DNA from: CAADGV01 sp040290295 | GTDB taxonomy: Bacteria; Bacteroidota; Ignavibacteria; UBA10030; UBA6906 | NCBI GenBank assembly: GCA_040290295.1 | Contig: PSMW01000016.1 | Location: forward strand, 14,324 to 78,323 | Reading direction: 5' to 3' | DNA length: 64,000 nt | Part shown: in pieces, positions 36,312-45,099 of the stretch | Position numbering within the stretch: position 1 is the stretch's first letter | How the letters are laid out: each line of letters opens with the position of its first letter | The notes under the pieces: generated by a model | What the model was told of the DNA's origin: nothing | What the model saw: the letters and a program-made list of their open reading frames with translations, nothing else | The model's database searches: none | Translations under genes and position numbers: made by a program

Positions 36312-37345
36312 TGTTCCTCCAACGTGAGTGATGATGAAATGATTTTGTGTGTGGAACCTTTGAGCCATTCTTCCGCAATCTGGACGGCGTTCGTTGCTGC
36401 TCCTTTGCGGAGATTGTCGGACACAATCCATAACGCCAGCCCATGGTCGATAGTTTCATCTCGCCGAATTCTTCCAACGAAGACCTCATCCTTGTCCCAT
36501 GCGTGGATCGGCATCGGATAGTGTGCGTGCTCAGGTTCATCCACCACCACAACGCCCGGCGCAGATGTTAATGCCGCTCGTACCTCATCCATCTCGAAGG
36601 GCTTCTCGCATTGCACCGCGACTGCTTCGCTATGACCACCGTAGACGGGCACACGCACACACGTTGCATGCACTTTGATCGATTCATCTCCCATGATCTT
36701 CTTCGTCTCGTGCATCATCTTGTGCTCTTCTTTGGTGTAGCCATCGGGCAAAAAGATATCGACGTGGGGCAACACGTTCATCGCGATCGGGTGAGGGAAT
36801 ATCGGTTCAGCAACATGTTCATCCCTCAACTCACGCTGCAACTGATCCAGTCCTCGTTGTCCGGCTCCGGTCACCGACTGATACGTGGAAGCGACAATGC
36901 GCCTGATGCTCCATCGGTCGTGTATCGGTTTGAGCGCAACGACCATTTGGATGGTGGAGCAATTGGGATTGGCAATGATACCTTTATGATGAAAAATCAT
37001 ATGGCGGTTCACTTCGGGCACCACCAGCGGCACGCTGTGGTCCATACGGAACGCGCTGCTGTTGTCGATCACCAGCGTTCCCGCCTTGACGGCGCGCGGT
37101 GCGAATTCGCGACTGACATTTGCTCCCGCGGAGAACAAAGCGATATCGATGCCTGCAAACGAACGCTCCGTGAGACGTTCCACCTTCACAACGGTACCGT
37201 TGAATTCCACTTCCTTCCCCACCGAGCGTTCGGACGCCAGGAGGCGAATATTCCCGACCGGGAACTTGCGTTCCGTCAAGACTTGGATCATCTTTCTTCC
37301 CACCAAACCCGTCGCACCGACGACGGCGACATTGTACACGCGCAT
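36308..37345 (-). CDS. asd: Aspartate-semialdehyde dehydrogenase
   Basis: This 345-aa NADP-dependent enzyme converts aspartyl phosphate to aspartate semialdehyde for lysine, threonine and cell wall synthesis. The nucleotide loop VVGATGLVGRKM (residues 8-19), the active-site Cys in NPNCSTIQM, and HATCVRVPVYGGHSE with catalytic His are intact. AAAGGAA stands before the ATG. The stop overlaps the redoxin ATG. It is followed upstream by lysA, giving a lysine/diaminopimelate pair. Confidence 0.95.
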   Translation of the reverse strand: MRVYNVAVVGATGLVGRKMIQVLTERKFPVGNIRLLASERSVGKEVEFNGTVVKVERLTERSFAGIDIALFSAGANVSREFAPRAVKAGTLVIDNSSAFRMDHSVPLVVPEVNRHMIFHHKGIIANPNCSTIQMVVALKPIHDRWSIRRIVASTYQSVTGAGQRGLDQLQRELRDEHVAEPIFPHPIAMNVLPHVDIFLPDGYTKEEHKMMHETKKIMGDESIKVHATCVRVPVYGGHSEAVAVQCEKPFEMDEVRAALTSAPGVVVVDEPEHAHYPMPIHAWDKDEVFVGRIRRDETIDHGLALWIVSDNLRKGAATNAVQIAEEWLKGSTHKIISSSLTLEEQ

Positions 37346-37368
37346 GCAAGGTTCCTTTTCGAAAAATC

Positions 37369-38640
37369 CTATAAGAGTTCTTCCAGACGATCTCGTTCAC
37401 GAACACAGGCAGCCTTCGCTCCGTCAACCAACACTTCCGCGGGGCGTAGCTGCGCGTTGTAGTTGGACGAAAGCACAAACCCATACGCACCGGCGCAGAG
37501 CACCGCAAGCGCATCCCCGCGATCGAGCCGAGGCAAGCGCCGGTCGAGTGCGAAGAAATCCCCGCTCTCACAGCACGGACCGACAACATCGACGGTTTCG
37601 AGCGCACGTCTGGCGATCTTGAGCGGCACAATTTGGTGGTAGGCGCGATACAAACTCGGACGCAACAAATCGTTCATCCCCCCATCGACAATGAGAAACG
37701 TCTTTGCATCGGTTTCTTTTCGGTACAAGACCTTGGAAACAAGCGCGCCTGCTTCGGCAACGATGGCTCTACCGGGTTGCAGCGCAATCTTGCAGCCGGT
37801 TGCGCGCACGATCGGAAGAATGCGCTCGAGAATCGTCGCAATCTCCGGTACCGACTTCGTTTTCGGCTCGTCCAACAACGGGTGTTGAAGAAACCCCTCG
37901 TACACAACGCCAAATCCACCGCCGATGTCGAGATCGTGTACAGGAATGCTCCTACGCCGAAAATGCTCGACGATCTCGCTTAACTTCTCCGCCGCTTCGA
38001 CGAACGGTTCGACCGACGTGATCTGTGATCCGATATGGACGTGCAAACCGCGAAAGTCGATAGGTGGAGAATGCTCGCCACGTACGGCAAGTGCCAACGC
38101 ACGATCAGGGGCCAACCCAAACTTATCGTGTTTCTTGCCCGTCGAGATGTAGTCGTGGCCGCCTGCGTCGATATCGAGATTGAGACGCAACAGCACGCGT
38201 GCGCGAACGCCGAGCTGTCTGGCAATCTCGCTCAACGCGTCCCACTCTTGCTCCGACTCGACGTAGAACCTCCGAATGTTGTTCTTGAGTGCGAACAGGA
38301 TTTCGTCCGCACGTTTTCCCACACCGCTGAAGGAAATGCTTTCGGGCGCAAAACCGGCACTCAACGCAAGAAACGCTTCCCCTTTTGAGGCAACATCGGC
38401 GCCGAGCTGCTCGGCGGCGATAACACGAAGTACCTCAAGATTGGCGTTCGCTTTCACCGCGTACGTAAGATGATGATCGTATCCTTCGAGTGCGGACTTG
38501 AACGCGCGGCAACGATCGCGAATACTCCGGGCACTGTAAACGTACAACGGCGTACCGACGCGCTCGGCAAGTTCAGCCAGTGCAACATCCTCACAATACA
38601 ACTCGTCGTGCAAAAAGTGAAACGGACGCATCACCCCCAC
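37369..38640 (-). CDS. lysA: Diaminopimelate decarboxylase
   Basis: This 423-aa PLP enzyme of fold III makes L-lysine from meso-diaminopimelate. PLP lysine lies in YAVKANANLEVL (Lys near residue 64), the glycine-rich GGGFGVVYEG binds phosphate, and GPCCESGDFF supplies the partner Cys. I take the GTG at 38640 with GGAG 5 bases upstream; ATG at 38631 is an alternative with weaker context. It abuts the C-terminus of an aminotransferase relic on its 5' side. Confidence 0.93.
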   Translation of the reverse strand: MGVMRPFHFLHDELYCEDVALAELAERVGTPLYVYSARSIRDRCRAFKSALEGYDHHLTYAVKANANLEVLRVIAAEQLGADVASKGEAFLALSAGFAPESISFSGVGKRADEILFALKNNIRRFYVESEQEWDALSEIARQLGVRARVLLRLNLDIDAGGHDYISTGKKHDKFGLAPDRALALAVRGEHSPPIDFRGLHVHIGSQITSVEPFVEAAEKLSEIVEHFRRRSIPVHDLDIGGGFGVVYEGFLQHPLLDEPKTKSVPEIATILERILPIVRATGCKIALQPGRAIVAEAGALVSKVLYRKETDAKTFLIVDGGMNDLLRPSLYRAYHQIVPLKIARRALETVDVVGPCCESGDFFALDRRLPRLDRGDALAVLCAGAYGFVLSSNYNAQLRPAEVLVDGAKAACVRERDRLEELL

Positions 38641-39172
38641 ACCAACTCCGAGGTGGAGCGTCGAGGTGTTTCCGCTGCCATAGCAAACGGTGTTACGTAG
38701 CTGTCGAACGGGAGTGTGAAGCCTTTCGGCGCAAACGAGCCTGTTGCGGCGTCCCGTGCATACTCGCCGCGAGAGTTTTTCAAAATGATCATACTCAGCA
38801 CTGCAAGGAAATGATTGATGTCGTCTTCATTTGTATAACATCCTAAGCTCACGCGCATCATGCCCGGAACGTCGCCTCGTCGGGTACCGCAGCGCCGCCC
38901 CCGATGTTATCACGTTCACCTTCACCGAAGAACGGCGTCGGTCCGATAAGCATACCCGCACCGAACGGCGCATAGTAATTTCTTCCACAGCTTTCCCTTC
39001 GCAAGTATAAATGAATGCTGACGTGATGCGCCGGTGAACGCGCCCGAATGTCGGCGTGCTCACCGCGTCCTCCACGTGCACATACGGTCGAACGGTCCCG
39101 TCCAGCAGCGGCACCGGTGTGTCGATCTCCTCCCAACAATCTTTTGGGTGATGAAGCGTGTCAATGAACGTG
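38631..39172 (-). pseudogene. Degraded class V aminotransferase (cysteine desulfurase-like) relic
   Basis: Three collinear pieces of one PLP enzyme family remain in different frames. First comes VPLLDGTVRPYVHVEDAVST, matching the YxxLDNAAST start of class V aminotransferases. Then YYAPFGAGMLIG and IGGGAAVPDEATF match the HKxYAPFGAGxLIG and GGG segments. Last comes MRVSLGCYTNEDDINHF, the RxSxGxYNxxEDI tail. The central PLP-lysine region and much between are missing. Two large internal deletions and frame changes make this a genuine relic. It lies between xerD and lysA. Confidence 0.7.
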
Positions 39173-39173
39173 C

Positions 39174-40076
39174 TTAGCCGCGAGGATGAAACGTGCGATG
39201 CACTTCCTTTAAATACTCGCGGTCGATGTGCGTGTAAATCTGGGTTGTGCCGATGTCCACGTGTCCGAGCATCTCTTGCACAGCGCGCAAGTCCGCTCCT
39301 CCTTCCAACAAATGCGTTGCGAAAGAGTGACGAAACGTATGGGGATGCACTTCGCTCGTGATCCCCGCTTGCTGTGCATAGCGCTTGACAATGGTCCACA
39401 CCGCCATGCGCGACATCGGCTTGCCGCGCACATTGAGAAAGAGCGCGTCCGTCGAAGCTGTACGCCGAGCGAGCAGCAGACGACATTCCGTTTTGTATCG
39501 CCCGATCCACCGAAGCGCCGAACCGCCGATCGGCACAAGCCGCTCCTTCGACCCTTTGCCGAACACTCGCACCAGTCTTTCCTCGGCGAGCACGGAGGAC
39601 TGCTTCAAGCCGGTGAGTTCCGACACGCGAAGCCCGCACGCATACATCGTTTCCAAGATCGCACGATCGCGCAACCACAACTGTTTCTTATCGCCGGCAT
39701 GGGGTGCAGGTTGCGCAAGAATACTCTCGATCTCCTCCTGCGTCAGAACACTGGGCAAGGTGCGGCTCACTTTCGGTGCTTCGATCACATCCGTCGGGTC
39801 GTCGGTGGCGACGCCGTCGGCAAGCAGGAACCGATGAAACCCCTTTACGACTGAGAGTGCTCGCCGTACGGAGCGAGGCGACAGCCCTTGCTCGCGTAGC
39901 GAAACAAGAAACTGCGCAGCATGATCGTGCCGCACCGATTGGATGTTGCACACCTTGTTGCGTTCAAGAAAAGCAAGGTACCGTTGAAGATCAAGCCGAT
40001 ACGAGGCAATCGTGTTCCTCGAAGCGTTCTTCTCAAGGAAGAGGTAATTGAGATAGTTGCGACAGTAGTCCTTCAT
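39174..40076 (-). CDS. xerD: Site-specific tyrosine recombinase XerD
   Basis: This 300-aa recombinase resolves chromosome dimers at dif. The N-terminal SAM-like core-binding domain is at 1-90 and the catalytic domain follows. Catalytic residues are R150 (CGLRVSEL), K174 (GKGSKER), H246 and R249 (HTFRHSFATH), H272 (LGHVD) and Y281 (QIYTHI), all present. The start is the ATG overlapping the 7TM-HD stop (ATGA). XerC would look alike, but the short N-terminus and HTFRHSFATH favour XerD. Confidence 0.9.
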   Translation of the reverse strand: MKDYCRNYLNYLFLEKNASRNTIASYRLDLQRYLAFLERNKVCNIQSVRHDHAAQFLVSLREQGLSPRSVRRALSVVKGFHRFLLADGVATDDPTDVIEAPKVSRTLPSVLTQEEIESILAQPAPHAGDKKQLWLRDRAILETMYACGLRVSELTGLKQSSVLAEERLVRVFGKGSKERLVPIGGSALRWIGRYKTECRLLLARRTASTDALFLNVRGKPMSRMAVWTIVKRYAQQAGITSEVHPHTFRHSFATHLLEGGADLRAVQEMLGHVDIGTTQIYTHIDREYLKEVHRTFHPRG

Positions 40077-42424
40077 TGATTGTCGATCGTCTTGATTATG
40101 CGTGAGAGCTTCGCGTCCGATCCCTCCACCGGCTTGGGGCTTTCGGGCGTTTGCGTTGCCGGTTCTTCTGAGGGTACGCGCTTGGTATCTTCTCCTGCTT
40201 CTGCTTCGGGATATTTCACCCTCGTATGATACATGCCGACCAGGACGTTCAGGAATGCCTTCTTGATCTTCGTGAGATCCTTCAAGGTCAGCGGACACTC
40301 ATCCATTTCCCCCTCCTCGAACCGTCTCTTAATCAATTCGTCGATCATGGCTTCGAGTTTTTGTGGAGATGGATCTTCGAGCGTCCGTGCAACAGCCTCG
40401 ATCGAATCGGCAAGCATGAGAATGCCTGTCTCTTTGGTTTGAGGTTTGGGACCGGGATAGCGGTAGTCTTGTTCGTTGATCTCATCGAGCTTTGTCTCAT
40501 CCGGAGAGTTCTCCGCCAACGCGAGCGCTTTGCGATAGAAGAAGTCGATCAGCGTTGTGCCGTGATGCTGCGGGATGAAGTCGATCACTTCCTCCGGCAA
40601 GTTGTATTGGCGCGCCAGTGCGATACCCTTCTTGACGTGGTTTTGGATGATGAGCGCGCTCATACGCGGCGACAGCTTCTCGTGCCGATTACGTGCACCT
40701 TTCTGGTTCTCAACGAAATAGGTCGGCTTCTCGATCTTCCCGACATCGTGGAAGTATGCCCCGACGCGCGCTAAGACCGTATTGGCATCGACAGCGGCTG
40801 GCGCTTCGGCAAGATTCGCCATCGTCAGGCTGTGGTGGTACGTACCCGGAGCTTTCTCTGCAAGCAGTTTGAGGAGCGGATGATGAAACTGCCCCAGCTC
40901 GATGAGCGTAAGGTCGGTCGTTACTTTGAAGTATCGTTCGAAGAACACCAACAGCCCGAACGTCAACACAGGAGAGACGAGTGAGTTGGCGAGAGCGAAC
41001 GTCAGTTCCTCTGTCATATTCTCCACCGACTCGAGGCGCTCGAAGCCAAGCGCAAGAATGGCAACCGCGTAGCCGAGAAAGATGAAGCCGAAGGATCGAA
41101 TGATCTGCGAACGGTCGCGAATATCGCGCACGGTGTACACCGCAAGCGCTCCTGCCATGAGCGCGGCAAACGCCACAGCATAGTCGTTCCCTCGCACACC
41201 TCCCACCAGATAGGCAATCACCACCGTCCCGTAGAATCCCACACGCGAGTCGAAGATGATCGTCAGCAGCATGGAGGCTGCAGGCACGACGATCAGATAT
41301 TCGATCGGGGCAGTTACGTTCACAACGCGCGTGAGGTACGCGAAGAAGCACTCCATCAGGATCACCAGAACGATCAACGCCAGCCGACGGTTGTTCGTAA
41401 AGATACGGGTGCGAAAGAGTTTGAGATAAATCGTGAACGGCGTCAGCACGATGGCAACGTGGAGAAAGGTTCCGAGCATCTGCAGGGGTCCCGCCGTTGC
41501 GGCACCCCGTTCGTGCTTCGCCTTCCGCAACGAGTCGATCTTCTGTTTGATCTCCGGCGTCACGCGTTCGTTCTTGCCGATGATCCGATCCCCTTCTTGC
41601 ACGAAGCCTGCCGTGCGTGGTACCGATTCGACCGCGGCGTGCAGCGTACGCTCGGTAGCAAGAGCGTTGTATTTGATGTTCGGTCCGATGTGAACCAGAC
41701 CGATCTTACGCGCCACCTCAAGCGTATCGCTTTCGTCATGGAAGTAGGCGGTGAGATCCTGCTCCAAACGTGCGGCGACTTCTTCCTGATCGAGAAAATA
41801 TTTCAGCGGGAGGATTTCTTCCAGTGTTCCTTTTCGTAAGGCAAGTTCCGTACGTGCCAGCGTTTTCTTCCCGACATCCAGCACACCGCGGCGAAGATAC
41901 TCTTGCATAAGATTCGACAGCAAAGCCTCGACTGCGTTCAACGCCTCGTCCGAGAGACCTGCAAGAAGTTCCCATTCGCGCTCATAGAATTTGATTTCGA
42001 GTTGTGAGACGAGCAGCGCTACCTGCACCGAGTCGCTTGCACTTCGCGTCGATCGGTAACGTCCGCGTGCACGCAAGGCTTCGCGTAGGCGAGAGAAAAA
42101 CCCGTGCAGCCGTTGCACCTGTTGTTCCGTCTCTACCGCATCCCGCTCGAAGACAGGATACACCTTGGATTTTGCCTCCTCGACTTCGCGCCGGTAGTCG
42201 TCCGGGTCACGCAGAATAGGGAACGAAAACGGAGCGTACAGATCGGCACGGGGCCACAAGGCGCCGACCTTGTACTCGGTCTCGATTGTTTCACCGCGAG
42301 GAAAGAGCAATCCGACGAGCACCACAAGCCCAAGACCAAGCCCCAGCTTGACCGCCAGATCGCGCGTCAGTGGGATGCTTCGTAATCGAGCGATGAATTT
42401 CGTAAGGGAAGCTTCCTCAGCCAT
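40073..42424 (-). CDS. 7TM-HD (PgpH-like) membrane phosphodiesterase
   Basis: This 783-aa protein has one N-terminal helix, an extracytoplasmic domain (about 70-330), seven helices (about 340-540), and a cytoplasmic HD domain with YHHSLTMANLAEA, YFHDVGKIEKP and QHHGTTLIDFFY metal ligands. PgpH-type proteins degrade cyclic di-AMP; that substrate is inferred by family. ATG 42424 has AGGA about 8 bases upstream. It overlaps xerD by ATGA. A c-di-AMP synthase gene is not in the window. Confidence 0.88.
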   Translation of the reverse strand: MAEEASLTKFIARLRSIPLTRDLAVKLGLGLGLVVLVGLLFPRGETIETEYKVGALWPRADLYAPFSFPILRDPDDYRREVEEAKSKVYPVFERDAVETEQQVQRLHGFFSRLREALRARGRYRSTRSASDSVQVALLVSQLEIKFYEREWELLAGLSDEALNAVEALLSNLMQEYLRRGVLDVGKKTLARTELALRKGTLEEILPLKYFLDQEEVAARLEQDLTAYFHDESDTLEVARKIGLVHIGPNIKYNALATERTLHAAVESVPRTAGFVQEGDRIIGKNERVTPEIKQKIDSLRKAKHERGAATAGPLQMLGTFLHVAIVLTPFTIYLKLFRTRIFTNNRRLALIVLVILMECFFAYLTRVVNVTAPIEYLIVVPAASMLLTIIFDSRVGFYGTVVIAYLVGGVRGNDYAVAFAALMAGALAVYTVRDIRDRSQIIRSFGFIFLGYAVAILALGFERLESVENMTEELTFALANSLVSPVLTFGLLVFFERYFKVTTDLTLIELGQFHHPLLKLLAEKAPGTYHHSLTMANLAEAPAAVDANTVLARVGAYFHDVGKIEKPTYFVENQKGARNRHEKLSPRMSALIIQNHVKKGIALARQYNLPEEVIDFIPQHHGTTLIDFFYRKALALAENSPDETKLDEINEQDYRYPGPKPQTKETGILMLADSIEAVARTLEDPSPQKLEAMIDELIKRRFEEGEMDECPLTLKDLTKIKKAFLNVLVGMYHTRVKYPEAEAGEDTKRVPSEEPATQTPESPKPVEGSDAKLSRIIKTIDNQ

Positions 42425-42534
42425 GCTTCGATCCTGTTGATTCGCTGACAAATATCGAAAGATTGACGTCCAGAAGCAACGCACTGCCTTGGACGAGAAG
42501 CACGAGGAACGCTGCCGCACACCAGAGCGTCACG

Positions 42535-42573
42535 CAAAAATCAAAGCGCCTCGTCCACCGAGTGAACGAGGCG
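42535..42573 (-). terminator. Intrinsic terminator after the c-type cytochrome gene
   Basis: A perfect 8-bp stem CGCCTCGT / ACGAGGCG with an 11-base loop is followed on the minus strand by CTTTGATTTTTG. It ends the minus-strand haem-protein run. Confidence 0.75.
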
Positions 42574-42601
42574 TTCCGTTCGAAACAACTCGAGGGGTGC
42601 G

Positions 42602-43000
42602 TCAGTTGTTCTTCGCTCCCTGATCGATCCACGTGGCAATCGTGCGAAGCTCGTCGGACGTAAGCCACACTGCCTTCCCTTCTTGAATCTTCTTCTTCGA
42701 GTTGAGCGGCATGCGATCACCGAAGGGCGGATTCTCGCTCAGCTTTTGGATCATCAAGCTCTCAGCCGCCTTCCCCGGCTTGAACGGCACCCCGTGCTTG
42801 CCCCCTTGCGCCAGCAACTCGTACGAGTCCATGCTCAACTCGCTCGGGTTGAAATTATCTTCAGCATGGCACGGAAGACATTTCGCTTTGATGATCGGAA
42901 AGACATCGTTCTTGAACGACACCTTCTTTTCGCCTTGTGCAAACACCAGCCCGAAAAGGAAGAGCGTGAGAACGATGGTGATGCTGCGAAGATGGTTCAT
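42602..43000 (-). CDS. Exported mono-haem c-type cytochrome-like protein
   Basis: This 132-aa protein has a signal peptide (cut near LVFAQG) and a covalent haem motif CLPCH (IIKAKCLPCHAEDNFNP). A downstream DRMPL methionine could be a sixth ligand. The plan matches the small Planctomycete-type cytochrome c domain. AGAAGAGA stands before ATG 43000. It is the last of three genes with haem motifs, 75 bases after the next. Confidence 0.82.
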   Translation of the reverse strand: MNHLRSITIVLTLFLFGLVFAQGEKKVSFKNDVFPIIKAKCLPCHAEDNFNPSELSMDSYELLAQGGKHGVPFKPGKAAESLMIQKLSENPPFGDRMPLNSKKKIQEGKAVWLTSDELRTIATWIDQGAKNN

Positions 43001-43075
43001 CGAGTTCTCTTCTGATTGTTGAACGGTATTGCTGCATAATATAACCAACTCTCCAACAAAATGGTTGCAGCGCCG

Positions 43076-43765
43076 TTAATTGTTGAGTGCGCCTTGCGTT
43101 ATCCACGTTCGGATACGTTGGATGTTTGTAGCGGACAGCTGGTCAGCTCCACTCGGCATTCGCGTGCCGCAGGTTCCTTCCAGACGCTTGATGAGCGCGC
43201 TGTTGTCGGCATTGCCCGGCAAGACGCGCTTGATGCCGGCACAAGGTCCCATCGTTGCGTCAACGTTCACCAAACCATTGTAACTGTCATCGCTCCTCAG
43301 TGAAAACGGCGCGCCACCGCCGGGGTGACATCCGACGTTCACACAGTTGTTGGTGAAGATCGGTTGAATATCATTCCTAAAGGAGACCACGGTCGCGGTT
43401 ATGCGTATCTCGATCTCGATTTCGTTCTCCTCATGCAGCGGAGCATCGAGAGGTGCATCATGCGCGTCGGAATCCTTTACCTTGACGCTCGTTGTTCCGG
43501 CAACAGCTCCGCTGACGGCCGTGATCACGAGTTCGGCTGTCCGATCAGGTTTGTTCGTTAGAGCGGCTGTCGCCAANNNNNNNNNNNNNNNNNNNNNNNN
43601 NNTGATGACGACCGTTGCCTGACCGCCGGGACTCAATGTTACGATGAGCGTTGAAGCGGTGAGAGGCGGCTTACCAGGTGCCGACCCTAAATCTTTGCAC
43701 TGTTGGAACGAGAAGACGACCAGGCAGAGAGCGGCACTCACCGCAAGCATTTTTTTCGCATTCAT
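43076..43765 (-). CDS. Haem-motif lipoprotein with assembly gap
   Basis: This protein of about 229 aa starts as a lipoprotein (lipobox FQQC). After a linker and an extended beta region it ends in a cytochrome c-like domain with NCVNVGCHPGG, a CX4CH motif as seen in some Bacteroidota proteins. A run of 26 Ns (43577-43602) interrupts the middle; the translation across it is arbitrary and the true length unknown. AGGAGG precedes the ATG. The DIQPIFTNNC leader matches the family of the preceding cytochrome. Confidence 0.75.
   Translation of the reverse strand: MNAKKMLAVSAALCLVVFSFQQCKDLGSAPGKPPLTASTLIVTLSPGGQATVVIXXXXXXXXXLATAALTNKPDRTAELVITAVSGAVAGTTSVKVKDSDAHDAPLDAPLHEENEIEIEIRITATVVSFRNDIQPIFTNNCVNVGCHPGGGAPFSLRSDDSYNGLVNVDATMGPCAGIKRVLPGNADNSALIKRLEGTCGTRMPSGADQLSATNIQRIRTWITQGALNN
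43577..43602. other. Assembly gap of 26 Ns
   Basis: The only undetermined bases in the window. The gap falls in the haem-motif lipoprotein and marks a scaffold join, so the true spacing is unknown. Confidence 0.99.
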
Positions 43766-43777
43766 CGGCTGTGCCTC

Positions 43778-44890
43778 CTATAGGTAGAAATGAATGAGAA
43801 GATTGAACTCATCGTTCTTGACATTCGTCGGTTTCTCGCGGTTGATGCGATACACCGGACGTACCTCCACACCGCTGATGGGAAAGAACTCCACACCAAT
43901 ACTGTAGCGAGACGCGGAGCCGGTCTTGAGATCGATGTCGGGATCGGCGAACTCATACATGAATTTCACATCCACACCCGGCGTGAGAACGTAATCGGCT
44001 TCGATCAGCGAGACAAGTCCCGTTCGTTTCGCGCCCGACTGCTCATCTCTCAACCAATCGACTTCGCCGAAAAGCGTAAAGTCGTTGAAGCTGCACGAAC
44101 CCAGCACGCCGAAAAGTGTACGACGTGAGCCGACACTTAGTTCCTTCGTGAAGACGTTCGCTCCGAGACCCAAATGCATGTTTTCGGACAGCTTGAACAC
44201 GCCGTCGGCCCTGCCGAGAAAAGCCTTGTTTTTCGAAACCCCCGCGCCGAATCCGTCGGACGCATTGAACACGCCGCCCACAACAACAACGGGTCCGGCA
44301 CTCACGCCGAGTTCCGCGCCGGTGAGTTCTGCGCGACCGCTTTCGGGATTGAATCCGGTGCGATCACGGATGAACGTGCGATGATCGTCGAGACGCGTTC
44401 CGTAGTTCGGAAGAAACTTACCGATTTTGATATAGCCGTTTCCGGGCAGAATGCTCAGCAATCCGAATATCTCGAATCCCGAGTAGATCCCCTTGTCGAG
44501 ATAGATGTTCACCTTCTTCGCAAGCCGGAAGTTGAGATACACATCCCCCTGCATTTGGAAGAAGGCGTTGTTGGTTGAAGAACCGCCTCGTACGGTATCG
44601 GGAATTTGCTGCACGTAGTACAGCGTCCGAACATCGGCACCGATGGAAACCGCCTCAGTGAGCTTTGTCGAAAAATCATCGAGCGCAAACTCGTCGCTCC
44701 ACGTCGGGACGGGAAGTGTCTCGCGCCCGTACTGCTGACCGAACGCTTGCCGCATACCGCCGCCGGAAGGATTGACGTGACAGGATTGACACTTCGCACC
44801 GGTGCGGCTGGCAAAGCGCGGTAAGGCGGCTGCCTCTTCCAGGAAAACACACAGAAGCATGAAGGCAACGCAACTCATGAGTTTCTTCAT
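43778..44890 (-). CDS. Outer-membrane barrel with N-terminal CxxCH haem site
   Basis: This 370-aa exported protein has a signal peptide (to about EEAAA), a CxxCH motif (GAKCQSCHVNPSGGG), then many amphipathic strands ending in LLIHFYL, typical of an outer-membrane barrel. The haem-bearing N-terminus attached to a barrel suggests an electron conduit or haem porin. GAGGAG lies 9 bases before the ATG. Two further haem-motif exported proteins follow on the same strand at 12 and about 75 bases. Assignment of barrel is by strand pattern; no family hit was possible. Confidence 0.7.
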   Translation of the reverse strand: MKKLMSCVAFMLLCVFLEEAAALPRFASRTGAKCQSCHVNPSGGGMRQAFGQQYGRETLPVPTWSDEFALDDFSTKLTEAVSIGADVRTLYYVQQIPDTVRGGSSTNNAFFQMQGDVYLNFRLAKKVNIYLDKGIYSGFEIFGLLSILPGNGYIKIGKFLPNYGTRLDDHRTFIRDRTGFNPESGRAELTGAELGVSAGPVVVVGGVFNASDGFGAGVSKNKAFLGRADGVFKLSENMHLGLGANVFTKELSVGSRRTLFGVLGSCSFNDFTLFGEVDWLRDEQSGAKRTGLVSLIEADYVLTPGVDVKFMYEFADPDIDLKTGSASRYSIGVEFFPISGVEVRPVYRINREKPTNVKNDEFNLLIHFYL

Positions 44891-45099
44891 GAGGGGACTC
44901 CTCTGTTATGATATGAAATTGATTCTGATTGTGATTCGGGTAGGAATCTCAGCGACAGCCATTCTCAACCGACGGACGCAATATAGGAAGCCGCTTTGTG
45001 CAAATCAACAAAGAGCACCGTGAGGAAGATGCAAGCGTTCACCAACAGCAAAGCTGATCGCATGAAGCGGGCTCGATCCGTCTTGCTGTATTCGCATCT

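Noticed and set aside
39174..40298. A longer XerD starting at 40298
   Set aside because: The extra 74 codons overlap the C-terminus of the 7TM-HD protein and have no homology; the ATGA-coupled start at 40076 gives normal length.
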